Below are positions 1 to 6,417 of a stretch of DNA of 10,423 nucleotides, piece after piece; position 1 is the first letter of the stretch, and each line of letters opens with the position of its first letter. The translations under genes and the position numbers were made by a program. Below the pieces are notes generated by a model. It searched no databases. It was not told the origin of the DNA and worked only from the letters and a program-made list of their open reading frames with translations. This DNA is from JALYIM01 sp040003205 (GTDB taxonomy: Bacteria > Acidobacteriota > Terriglobia > Terriglobales > Acidobacteriaceae), in the NCBI GenBank assembly GCA_040003205.1, contig JBDUDA010000100.1, positions 1 through 10,423 of the forward strand. The letters run 5' to 3'.

Positions 1-1
1 C

Positions 2-1375
2 GGCACTCGTCACAGTGCGGTTTATCTGACGGAAACGGTCGGCCAAAATCCCCAGAAGGCTGCTATCAAACTACTGCGCGCGGGCGCCGATGCTGACGCT
101 CAGGTCTCCCGTTGGAACTCGGTGATGTCGCTCTCCCACCCCGGCCTGCTTCGGATACTCTCAGTCGGGCGGAGTCGTTTGAACGACACAGACCTTCTCT
201 TCGTGGTGATGGACTACGCGGAAGAAAATCTTTCTCAGATTCTGCCACAGCGGGTTTTGACGGCTGCGGAAGCTCGCGACATGCTCTCGCCGACTTTGGA
301 TGTTCTGTCTTTTCTCCATGCGAAAGGTCTGGCGCTTGGCCACCTTAAGCCTTCCAATATTTTAGCCAGCCACGAGCAACTTCAGCTCGCCAGCGATAAC
401 ATCCGTCGCGACGGCGATTCTTCCGCAGCTGACAAGTCCACCGCCTACGACGCTCCAGAACATGCCCGTAGCGGGAGTGCAGTGGCAGGCGACATCTGGT
501 CTTTGGGGATTACGTTGTGCGAGGCTTTGACCGGCACACTCCCCAGCGTCACCGGTGCGGCCGTGACACCCGAGTTGCCAAAAAACTTGCCGGCAGAGTT
601 CATTCCGATGGTGAGCAATTGCCTACAGCGTGATCCGCAGCGCCGTTGGACAGCCGCGGAGATTGGAGCGGGCCTGCGTCCGAGCAGCGCCGCTGCTCTA
701 CCAGCGGAGACCGAACAAACCCCGAGTAATGGGAGCGCTCGCAGCAAATCTTCCGGTATCTATCCCGAGGCAGTTGCCAAGCGGTCCCTGCTGCTACCGG
801 CGGTTCTCGTGGGATTGGTCGCGGTAGCCTTAATTGGATACTTGCTTTTTCACAAAGGGGAGGCTCGCAATCCCGAACAGTCAACTGCTGCTGACGCAAC
901 ATCAAGACAGCCAGTTGACTCCCAACCGGTAGCTTCTGATCGCCACGAACAAACCCAGGAACAACATCATCCAGCAACGAGTGAAGCAGTACGGGAAGCA
1001 CCAGGCACAAAACAAAACCGCGCTGTGCCGGTTGCAGCGCTGGATGCTGGAGCTCATCCCAAGGTGAACACCCGCGAAACCACTCCGTCTTCACCTGAGA
1101 TTTTTCTTCAGGCGTTGCCCATCGTTCCTCAATCCGCACGCAACACCATTGAAGGCAAAATCAGGGTGGATGTAAGAGTGAACGTAGACCCTTCAGGAAA
1201 CGTGACCGGAAACCACCTCGACCGTAGTGGCCCGAGCAAGTATTTCGCGCGTCTGGCTACCGAGGCCGCGCAGGAGTGGAAGTTCAAGCCGCAGTCCTCG
1301 GCTAGAGACTGGGTGCTTCATTTCAGATTCAGCCGGGCGGGCGTGGCTGTTGACCCCGTGCCTGTCGATCATTAG
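2..1375 (+). CDS. Pseudokinase - transmembrane - TonB C-terminal domain protein (5' partial)
   Basis: The frame is open from the window edge, so the true start lies upstream; GTG at 122 is internal. Counting residues from base 2, the N-terminal 250 residues are a protein-kinase fold: remnant glycine loop (G-T-R-H-S-A-V-Y-L), the AAIK lysine (bases 68-70), hinge 'VVMDYAEENL', catalytic-loop region 'GHLKPSNIL' (341 onward), APE-like 'DAPEH' and 'DIWSLGI'. The HRD aspartate is replaced by histidine and DFG reads D-N-I, so phosphotransfer is unlikely. A single hydrophobic helix follows at residues 263-285, then a Gln/Pro/Thr-rich linker, then a TonB-type C-terminal domain (about 365-457) with the G-x-I-x-V-x-V-x-V-x-P-x-G and 'EWKFKP' signatures. 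Inferred topology is a cytoplasmic pseudokinase and a periplasmic TonB-like domain. A regulatory or scaffolding link between cytoplasm and envelope is plausible, but the partner is unknown. A terminator follows the gene, so it appears to be transcribed separately from the next one. Confidence 0.85.
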   Translation, partial: GTRHSAVYLTETVGQNPQKAAIKLLRAGADADAQVSRWNSVMSLSHPGLLRILSVGRSRLNDTDLLFVVMDYAEENLSQILPQRVLTAAEARDMLSPTLDVLSFLHAKGLALGHLKPSNILASHEQLQLASDNIRRDGDSSAADKSTAYDAPEHARSGSAVAGDIWSLGITLCEALTGTLPSVTGAAVTPELPKNLPAEFIPMVSNCLQRDPQRRWTAAEIGAGLRPSSAAALPAETEQTPSNGSARSKSSGIYPEAVAKRSLLLPAVLVGLVAVALIGYLLFHKGEARNPEQSTAADATSRQPVDSQPVASDRHEQTQEQHHPATSEAVREAPGTKQNRAVPVAALDAGAHPKVNTRETTPSSPEIFLQALPIVPQSARNTIEGKIRVDVRVNVDPSGNVTGNHLDRSGPSKYFARLATEAAQEWKFKPQSSARDWVLHFRFSRAGVAVDPVPVDH

Positions 1376-1392
1376 ACCAAATTCACACTCGT

Positions 1393-1423
1393 AAACTGTG
1401 CCGAAGAGCGTTCACAGTTTTTT
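1393..1423 (+). terminator. Rho-independent terminator after the pseudokinase-TonB gene
   Basis: An 8-bp perfect inverted repeat (AAACTGTG at 1393-1400, CACAGTTT at 1413-1420) with a 12-base loop runs directly into a T run (1418-1423). It begins 17 bases after the stop codon. The stem is only moderately GC-rich and the loop is long, so strength is uncertain. Confidence 0.55.
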
Positions 1424-1492
1424 AATCTGATATTCATTCCGCATTAACCTTCTCAAACGTCCGCGCATTTATCTTCCTCTCGGTATCCAGTC

Positions 1493-1520
1493 ATCGACTA
1501 GAGCTGTCGATTGCTCGAGC
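1493..1520. repeat. Nested dyads upstream of the phosphodiesterase gene
   Basis: ATCGAC (1493-1498) and GTCGAT (1506-1511) form an inverted repeat around a 7-base spacer. Directly beside it is the perfect 8-base palindrome GCTCGAGC (1513-1520). They sit 25-50 bases before the start codon, where an operator or a leader hairpin could act. No convincing -35/-10 pair was seen in this 166-base gap, so function is only a possibility. Confidence 0.3.
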
Positions 1521-1532
1521 TTTCAATTTCAA

Positions 1533-1539
1533 GAGGAGG
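1533..1539 (+). promoter_or_regulatory. Strong Shine-Dalgarno, decides the GTG start at 1545
   Basis: GAGGAGG is an almost perfect anti-16S match. It lies 5 bases before GTG 1545 but only 2 bases before the in-frame TTG at 1542. The GTG is therefore the better start, one codon inside the longest reading frame. Confidence 0.7.
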
Positions 1540-1544
1540 GTTTG

Positions 1545-3191
1545 GTGTCTACTCAAAAACTTTTTAACGTACTGATCACCGCGCTGTTGTTCGGAAACTG
1601 TCTGTCCACCGTGGCTTTCGGTCAATCTACGGGCAACATCAAACATGTTCTTCTGATCAGCTTTTATGGTATGCACGCGATCGACTTCAGTAATTGCTCG
1701 AAGGGGATTAAGGAAGTGAATGGCGGCGAAGAATATTGCCCGCACCTCGCCTCCCTCGCTCACCACGGCGTGAATTATCTGTCAGCATCTTCCTCCAAAC
1801 CTTCGGACTCTTTTCCCGGTCTCACCGCGCTCGTAACTGGCGGCACACCACGTTCTACCGGAGCTTTCTACGACGTTAGTTACGACCGTTCGCTGTCGCC
1901 TCCGGCGCAGACCACTCCTTACGGCATTGTTGGTGGACCGTCTTTGTGTCCGAGCGTAATCGGCACGCAAGTCGGTAACGACGAACAGGTTGACATCAAT
2001 CTGAACAGCATCACAGCCGGCGGAGGCATCAATCCGGACTATCTCCCGCGCGATCCGAAACGAGGTTGTAAGCCTGTCTATCCCCACGAATTCATACGTG
2101 TGAATACAGTTTTCAACGTTGTGAAAGAGGCGGGCGGCTACACCGCATGGTCCGACAAACATCAATCGTATGAGCTCACGAAAGGGCCGGGCGGAAACGG
2201 TGTCGACGACTTCTTCGCGCCCGAAATCAACTCTCCGGTGGTGCCGTTGAACTTCCCCGGATACGATGTCGCGGGCTGCCATACCATCCCCGATCCGACC
2301 TCTACTACTGACTGGACCAAGAGTTTCCAAAATATTCAGTGTTACGACACCCTGAAAGTCCAGGCCATCCTGAACGAAATTAATGGCCGCACACATGACG
2401 GGACTCAATCCGCGCCAGTGCCCGCAGTTTTTGGAATGAATTTTCAGGCGGTAAGTATCGGTCAAAAGTTGAACGAAAAATCCCTCGGCATCAAGGGCGG
2501 ATACCTCGACGCACTCGGAACGCCTAGTCCCGCGCTGCTTGGGGAAATAAAGTTTGTGGATGAATCGATCGGTCGCATGGTGGAAGAGTTGCAAGAGAAA
2601 GGTCTGTTCGAAAATACTCTGATCGTAGTCTCAGCCAAGCATGGCCAAGCGCCGATTGATCCGAATCGTTTGCTGCGCATACCGGCAGATAATCCTGCAC
2701 TGCTGCCGCCTTCCGCAGTGCTTTCACCTGCCGGCATCGGGCCAGGGTTCCCGGTCGTGCAGGCACTGGAGGACGACATCGCAGTTATCTGGCTCGCGGA
2801 TCAAAGCCAGACCAGAGCGGACGTTCTGTCACTGTCAGCCTCACTCGCCACCGTCGGCGGGGGAGAAGTCTTCGGACTCGGCAGCATGGATTTGCTATTT
2901 AACAGCGCATCTTCGGACCCACGGACGCCGGACATCATCGTAATGCCGGATATCGGAGTGGTTTATACCGGTGGTACTGGGAAATTAGAAGAGCACGGCG
3001 GCTTCGCTCATGACGATACTAACGTGGTCATGTTACTTGCGAATCCGGGCTGGTCGCATAAGACTTTCAAGGATTCCGTGGAAACGCGACAAGTTGCGCC
3101 GACCATCTTGAAGGCGCTGGGGCTTGATCCTGACAAGTTAAAAGCTGTGCGGCAGGAAGGAACAGAGGTACTTCCAGGATTACCGTTCTAG
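1545..3191 (+). CDS. Secreted alkaline-phosphatase-superfamily phosphodiesterase (type I PDE / nucleotide pyrophosphatase-like)
   Basis: The protein has 548 residues from GTG 1545. Residues 1-26 form a signal peptide (K5, hydrophobic core, likely cleavage in 'VAFG-QS'), so it should be exported. The body matches the PF01663-type phosphodiesterase/nucleotide pyrophosphatase group: 'HVLLISFYGMH' (34-44), the nucleophile region 'KPSDSFPG' (85-92, presumed nucleophile S89), 'VTGGTPRSTGAFYD', 'AWSDKHQSYE', 'GMNFQAVSIGQKL', 'FVDESIG', 'VVSAKHGQ' and 'EEHGGF'. From memory, homologues in Acidobacteria and actinomycetes have D-G in the first motif; here it is Y-G (Y41), which removes the usual first metal ligand. 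The SAKHGQ form, in place of S-D-H-G, appears normal for this branch. The substrate is unknown; nucleotides or phosphodiesters are possible. The gene is apparently monocistronic, with its own strong ribosome binding site and terminator. Confidence 0.85.
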   Translation: MSTQKLFNVLITALLFGNCLSTVAFGQSTGNIKHVLLISFYGMHAIDFSNCSKGIKEVNGGEEYCPHLASLAHHGVNYLSASSSKPSDSFPGLTALVTGGTPRSTGAFYDVSYDRSLSPPAQTTPYGIVGGPSLCPSVIGTQVGNDEQVDINLNSITAGGGINPDYLPRDPKRGCKPVYPHEFIRVNTVFNVVKEAGGYTAWSDKHQSYELTKGPGGNGVDDFFAPEINSPVVPLNFPGYDVAGCHTIPDPTSTTDWTKSFQNIQCYDTLKVQAILNEINGRTHDGTQSAPVPAVFGMNFQAVSIGQKLNEKSLGIKGGYLDALGTPSPALLGEIKFVDESIGRMVEELQEKGLFENTLIVVSAKHGQAPIDPNRLLRIPADNPALLPPSAVLSPAGIGPGFPVVQALEDDIAVIWLADQSQTRADVLSLSASLATVGGGEVFGLGSMDLLFNSASSDPRTPDIIVMPDIGVVYTGGTGKLEEHGGFAHDDTNVVMLLANPGWSHKTFKDSVETRQVAPTILKALGLDPDKLKAVRQEGTEVLPGLPF

Positions 3192-3220
3192 TTTCTTGCG
3201 GATTATTTTCCGAATATTTT

Positions 3221-3249
3221 GCGGGGAGCTCTGGCTTCCCGCTTTTTTT
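3221..3249 (+). terminator. Strong rho-independent terminator of the phosphodiesterase gene
   Basis: A 9-bp GC-rich stem (GCGGGGAGC at 3221-3229 pairing with GCTTCCCGC at 3234-3242, with one G-U pair) closes a 4-base loop TCTG. It is followed at once by seven Ts (3243-3249). No A/T arrangement for the opposite strand is present, so it serves only the plus strand. Confidence 0.9.
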
Positions 3250-3255
3250 GCGCAC

Positions 3256-3876
3256 TTATCCGGCTGCCAGACAGGATGCCACGATGGTTTCTCCACTCAG
3301 TCCGCCGCTCTGTTCGATCTGTTGCAGCAACGTAGATTCCAGGTCGTCAGGATCAACCGACATTTCACATTCCGCAATCTGCTGATCTGTAGCGCCATGG
3401 AAGCATAATTCGCAAATTCCCAAACCTCCCGCTGAGCGCACCGGCGGACCAAAGACGCGACAAGTGAGCGGACGCGCCGCATACAAATCACATGTCTGCG
3501 TTCCAGGATCAAGAGCAGGACACGGCTCTTCGTTCTCAAAAGTCGCAAAGCGCCGCTTCGAATCCATATCGTCACCCAGAATTCCGGAGGAGATATTCCC
3601 GGGGAAACTGAGCGACAACCGCTGCCAGGATTCTTGCGCGCGAGCGCGTACTCTTTGCGCCCGCTCCGGTTCGGTGTTCTCAAGTTCGACGAGCCCAGCT
3701 CGCAATCGCCTGGCGTCCAATAGGTTAATAGCAAATACGCCGGAGCAACACTGTGCACACCCAGCCTTACACGCCAGCCATTCCCCGCTGCGCTTCGCCG
3801 CATCTTCTAGCGCCCGATCCACAATCTGGATCAGCTGCTGGTCGCGAATTAAGGATGTCTGACAAGGCACAGTCAA
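3256..3876 (-). CDS. YkgJ-family cysteine-cluster protein (zinc/iron-chelating domain)
   Basis: The protein has 206 residues from a TTG start. The hallmark of the PF03692 (YkgJ, CxxCxxCC-type) family is visible: C36-x3-C40-x2-C43-C44. It is followed by C119, C129 in 'TCDLYAARPLTCRVFGPP' (C139) and C155/C158 in 'CELC'. The family is thought to bind a metal ion or Fe-S cluster, but its biochemical role is largely unknown; cytoplasmic location is inferred from the absence of a signal peptide or membrane helix. No Shine-Dalgarno is visible before TTG 3876; GTG at 3870 (codon 3) is an equally possible start. The next in-frame ATG would remove the cysteine cluster, so it can be excluded. The gene lies downstream of csbD on the same strand but behind that gene's terminator, so it may depend on read-through or a weak promoter. 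Confidence 0.85.
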   Translation of the reverse strand: MTVPCQTSLIRDQQLIQIVDRALEDAAKRSGEWLACKAGCAQCCSGVFAINLLDARRLRAGLVELENTEPERAQRVRARAQESWQRLSLSFPGNISSGILGDDMDSKRRFATFENEEPCPALDPGTQTCDLYAARPLTCRVFGPPVRSAGGLGICELCFHGATDQQIAECEMSVDPDDLESTLLQQIEQSGGLSGETIVASCLAAG

Positions 3877-3910
3877 AGCATAGCGCAGCGTTTGGAAAAA
3901 TTCGCTCCAG

Positions 3911-3943
3911 CAAAAATAAAAAGGAGCTGAAAATTTCAGCTCC
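3911..3943 (-). terminator. Rho-independent terminator of the csbD-like gene
   Basis: Bases 3923-3943 form a near-perfect palindrome with 10-base arms (GGAGCTGAAA and TTTCAGCTCC) around one central base. Read on the minus strand, it is followed by TTTTTATTTTTG (3922 down to 3911). It starts 24 bases after the csbD-like stop codon. It has no T tract on the plus strand. Confidence 0.9.
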
Positions 3944-3967
3944 CTTGATCTCGATTAGGTTAGAGAA

Positions 3968-4192
3968 TTACTCGTTGACGGCGCGGTCGCGGTCTTCTGC
4001 TTCCTCGTCTCGCTCGCTGCCCGATGGCTTGACAGCATCTTTTACTTTGCCCCAGGCATTTTGCACTTTTCCTTCTACTTGTTTCGCCGCGCCTTCAGCT
4101 TGGGTTTTTTCGCTTCCAGTCCACTCGCCCGCTTGCCGTTCTGCGCGGCCCGCGATGTCTTTGAGTTTGCCTTCCACTCTGTCTTTGTCCAT
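3968..4192 (-). CDS. CsbD-like general stress protein
   Basis: This is a small hydrophilic protein of 74 residues. The N-terminal part 'MDKDRVEGKLKDIAG' followed by 'EWTGSEKTQAEGAAKQVEGK' and 'AWGKVKDAVK' matches the CsbD family (PF05532), whose usual size is 60-75 residues. The C-terminus is very acidic ('ERDEEAEDRDR'). CsbD proteins are induced by general stress in many bacteria; their molecular function is not established. The start at 4192 is fixed by a GGAGG 5 bases upstream and by the family N-terminus, although the frame stays open to 4306. The gene is divergent from the deacetylase-like gene, with 105 bases between starts, and ends in a strong terminator. I could not identify its promoter. 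Confidence 0.92.
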   Translation of the reverse strand: MDKDRVEGKLKDIAGRAERQAGEWTGSEKTQAEGAAKQVEGKVQNAWGKVKDAVKPSGSERDEEAEDRDRAVNE

Positions 4193-4197
4193 GGGAT

Positions 4198-4202
4198 CCT
4201 CC
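4198..4202 (-). promoter_or_regulatory. Shine-Dalgarno of the csbD-like gene
   Basis: On the minus strand GGAGG precedes the ATG at 4192 by 5 bases. It supports this start over the upstream in-frame ATG at 4306, which would add 38 residues absent from the family. Confidence 0.8.
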
Positions 4203-4297
4203 AGGTAGAAGGGTAGTCGGCCCGACATTCTTTTCCCATCCGAAATATCCTGTACTAACTCTGAGGATGCTTTTGTAGGAGCTGTCAGGCTCAGCGG

Positions 4298-5551
4298 GTG
4301 ATCCAACTACTCTCTCCTCAGCTATACTGCTCTCGCCGTGGCCACGCTCAATCCTGCGCCGATTTCTACTCACCTGACGATAAGGGATGGACATTGTTAG
4401 ATCGAGCCCGCCAATTATGGCGTTCTGAAAAATCTGTTCCCGGCTTTCATTTTTCCAGACCACTGGTTCTCTTCCACAGCAATGATTGGGGACGCGCTGG
4501 GGTGCGAGACCAGGAAGGTTACGAGTTATTGCGCTCCCAGGGGATTCAACTGGGTAAGCATCCCTACGATTTTTATACGATGGAAAGCGCGGAAGATGTC
4601 GGCGCGCTCAATGCGCTCCTGGCCCGCCATCACGATTCCACTGGCCGCTCCCCTTGCGTGGTGATGAATTTCCTGACGGGCAATATAAATTTCCCGAAAG
4701 TTATCAAAGAAGACTTTCAGCAACTCCACATGCTGCCGCTGGCAAAGGGTCTCCCAGGAAAGTGGAAACGGCCGGGTCTATTCGAAGCCTATCGAGAAGG
4801 AATAAAGACTGGCGTGTTTCACCCCGCTCTGCATGGAATGACGCACTTCTGTGGCGCCGCAATGCGGCAGCGGCTCGCGGAGCCAGGCGAAGCAGGTGAC
4901 CTCATTCGCACTCTTTGGAGGGCAGAGACCTCTTACATCCAATGGCGTATGCCGTGGATTGGGTACGAATATTGGAATTCCGGCAAACCGAAAGTCGGTT
5001 TTCTCGCCGCGGAAGAGCAACAGAAGGCTGTGAGGCAGGCGGCCGAGAATTTCGCCAGAATGTTCTTACACTTCCCCGTTTCGGTTTGCGCTCCGGGAGG
5101 ACACGCGAACAGCGATACCCACGAAGCTTGGGCCAAATTTGGTGCTCGAGTGGTGCAGAATGGCAACGCGACCATCCTGCCTCCGCACTTTGACGACTCG
5201 GGGCTGCTGAATGTCTATCGCACTATTGACTTCGAACCGTGCCAGCGTGATCTGCCCATAGAAAAATACATGCAGCTTGCGGAAGGATCATTCGCTCGCG
5301 GCCTGCCCACGGTGGTGTCAATGCATTCCATAAATTTCCACTCGTCGCTACGGAACTTTCGCGATCCTACGCTACAAACGCTGGAGGAGCTGTTGAGCGC
5401 GCTCGAGAAGAAATATCCAGACCTTCTTTATGTGCACGACGCCGACCTTCACAAAATCGTCACTCAGGATAAGTTCGAGGGCTCCCAAGGAGCGGTAGCA
5501 GTAAAGGTACGCGAGAAATTGATCCCCAAATTGCCTGGGCTTAAGAGCTAA
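4298..5551 (+). CDS. Polysaccharide-deacetylase-like (NodB-superfamily-like) protein, function unassigned
   Basis: The longest form has 417 residues from GTG 4298. I do not recognise a named family, but the ordered motifs resemble carbohydrate esterase 4 / glycoside hydrolase-deacetylase barrels: 'VLFHSNDWG' (57-65, candidate metal or catalytic Asp63), 'HPALHGMTH' (175-183, two overlapping H-x3-H metal motifs), 'CAPGGHANSDTHEAW' (264-278), and a late histidine region 'VVSMHSINFH' (339-348). No signal peptide or membrane helix is seen, which is unusual for an enzyme on extracellular glycan; a cytoplasmic sugar or lipid-linked substrate is possible. The start is uncertain: GTG 4298 has no close Shine-Dalgarno. 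TTG 4394, preceded by AAGGGA, is an alternative that would give a protein beginning near residue 33. The gene is divergent from csbD and probably transcribed alone. Function is inference from motifs only. Confidence 0.7.
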   Translation: MIQLLSPQLYCSRRGHAQSCADFYSPDDKGWTLLDRARQLWRSEKSVPGFHFSRPLVLFHSNDWGRAGVRDQEGYELLRSQGIQLGKHPYDFYTMESAEDVGALNALLARHHDSTGRSPCVVMNFLTGNINFPKVIKEDFQQLHMLPLAKGLPGKWKRPGLFEAYREGIKTGVFHPALHGMTHFCGAAMRQRLAEPGEAGDLIRTLWRAETSYIQWRMPWIGYEYWNSGKPKVGFLAAEEQQKAVRQAAENFARMFLHFPVSVCAPGGHANSDTHEAWAKFGARVVQNGNATILPPHFDDSGLLNVYRTIDFEPCQRDLPIEKYMQLAEGSFARGLPTVVSMHSINFHSSLRNFRDPTLQTLEELLSALEKKYPDLLYVHDADLHKIVTQDKFEGSQGAVAVKVREKLIPKLPGLKS

Positions 5552-5597
5552 AAATGATGTGCAGGCGGGACTAATTCCGGTGCAAGAAATCCACAGA

Positions 5598-5646
5598 TAG
5601 TACGCAGATGCGTCACTAGAAGAGCACGGAAAGATAATTGACCGTG
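5598..5646 (+). other. Two tandem hairpins in the region upstream of the FecR-like gene
   Basis: The first hairpin pairs TAGTACGC (5598-5605) with GCGT-C-ACTA (5610-5618), an 8-bp stem with one bulged C and loop AGAT. The second pairs CACGG (5625-5629) with CCGTG (5642-5646). Neither is followed by a T run, so they are not terminators. They lie 55-100 bases before the chosen start in a 149-base gap with no gene, so a structured leader is possible; no known riboswitch class fits. Confidence 0.35.
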
Positions 5647-5700
5647 GTATCGTTTCAGACTACGATCAAGCTTCCAGCGTGCAGTGGGGTTGTAAATTTT

Positions 5701-6366
5701 ATGGTGCGAGAGATTTTAAAAAAATCGTTCAGCTGCCTGATGATCGTCATGCTTCCGGCAGCTATGTTCTCTGTTGATTCAGCGAAAGGGATGTTGTACT
5801 CGCACGGCGCAACTTGGGTAAACGGCAGCAGTATTTCAAAACTATCGGCTATTTTCCCAGGCGATATGGTGCAGACCCGCCCCGGTTCCGCAGCCACAAT
5901 CAATGTCCCCGGCTCCAGTGTGGTTGTGGTTGATGATTCCCTGATCCAGTTCTCAGACTCTTCTATAACTTTGCAGCACGGAGGAATTGCCATATCCACC
6001 TCCAAGTCGCTCGCCACTCGCGCCGGAGAAGTCACGATTTCACCCGTAGCAGCGAGCTGGACCGAATTCGATGTAAAAGATACCGACGGCCTCGTCCAGA
6101 TTGCGGCGCGGAAAGGTGAGCTGACCGTCAACGACAGCTCTGGAACCACGGTACTACAAGAGGGGCAGCAGACCACGCGCGAAGAAAATGGCGACGATCA
6201 AAACAAGAAGAAGAAACGAAGAAAAGCTGGGGGGGTAGTGCCTCCAGCCGCCCAGGGTGGCATCCTCAGCGATCCTTTAGTTGGGAAAATAGCAATTGGC
6301 GGTATCGCTACCGTGACCGCCCTGGTGTTGTTGCAACACGATGACCCGGCCAGCCCCTCGAAGTGA
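5701..6366 (+). CDS. Secreted FecR-domain protein with C-terminal hydrophobic segment
   Basis: The protein has 221 residues from ATG 5701. Residues 1-28 form a signal peptide (R3, K7, K8, then 'SCLMIVMLPAAMFSV'). The mature part is a FecR-type beta domain: 'GATWVNG' (36-42), 'IFPGDMVQTRPGSAATI' (51-67), 'VVVVDDSLIQF', 'LQHGGIAIST', 'FDVKDTDGLVQIAARKGELTV' (123-143) and 'VLQEGQQT' (151-158). The C-terminus has a lysine/arginine cluster (about 169-175) and a Gly/Ala/Val hydrophobic stretch (194-212). FecR domains are known from sigma-factor regulators, but in Acidobacteria similar stand-alone secreted forms are common and probably not FecI partners; no sigma factor gene is nearby. The frame extends upstream to TTG 5638, but only ATG 5701 gives a clean signal peptide. 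A Shine-Dalgarno is poor (AGTGGGG, 11 bases away). Confidence 0.78.
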   Translation: MVREILKKSFSCLMIVMLPAAMFSVDSAKGMLYSHGATWVNGSSISKLSAIFPGDMVQTRPGSAATINVPGSSVVVVDDSLIQFSDSSITLQHGGIAISTSKSLATRAGEVTISPVAASWTEFDVKDTDGLVQIAARKGELTVNDSSGTTVLQEGQQTTREENGDDQNKKKKRRKAGGVVPPAAQGGILSDPLVGKIAIGGIATVTALVLLQHDDPASPSK

Positions 6367-6374
6367 CTTTTGGT

Positions 6375-6392
6375 GCACCGGTGGGGCTTTTT
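6375..6392 (+). terminator. Weak possible terminator after the FecR-like gene
   Basis: GCACCGGTGGGGC (6375-6387) can fold as a short imperfect stem (GCaCC/GGgGC, one mismatch), followed by five Ts (6388-6392). It lies 9 bases after the stop codon, between two convergent genes. The stem is too short to be sure. Confidence 0.3.
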
Positions 6393-6417
6393 AAACTGCG
6401 TCATTCTGCTTCGCTAA

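Noticed and set aside
600..1139. 179-codon open frame on the minus strand
   Set aside because: It overlaps the pseudokinase-TonB gene and shows no recognisable domain, signal or start context.
1782..2594. 270-codon open frame on the minus strand
   Set aside because: It lies wholly inside the well-supported phosphodiesterase gene, its product is arginine-rich without any motif, and no ribosome binding site was noticed.
4193..4306. N-terminal extension of the csbD-like gene to ATG 4306
   Set aside because: The extra 38 residues are not part of the CsbD family, and the GGAGG site clearly points to ATG 4192.
4323..4328. TATACT as a -10 box for the deacetylase-like gene
   Set aside because: No acceptable -35 element lies 16-18 bases upstream. 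It would also place transcription inside the longest coding frame, so it would be valid only if translation starts at TTG 4394.
5560..5620. Possible cobalamin-type riboswitch (a G-G-T-G-C-A-A ... A-A-T-C-C pattern before the FecR-like gene)
   Set aside because: The B12-box spacing is wrong by several bases, the CCCGC/ACTGT part is absent, and the downstream gene has no link to cobalamin.
5638..5700. TTG 5638 as start of the FecR-like protein
   Set aside because: It would place 21 residues before a normal signal peptide, has no Shine-Dalgarno, and would overlap the second hairpin.
5701..6366. FecI/FecR-type iron-signalling pair
   Set aside because: No ECF sigma factor or TonB-dependent receptor gene is adjacent, and the protein has a cleavable-type signal peptide instead of the cytoplasmic sigma-binding N-terminus of true FecR.
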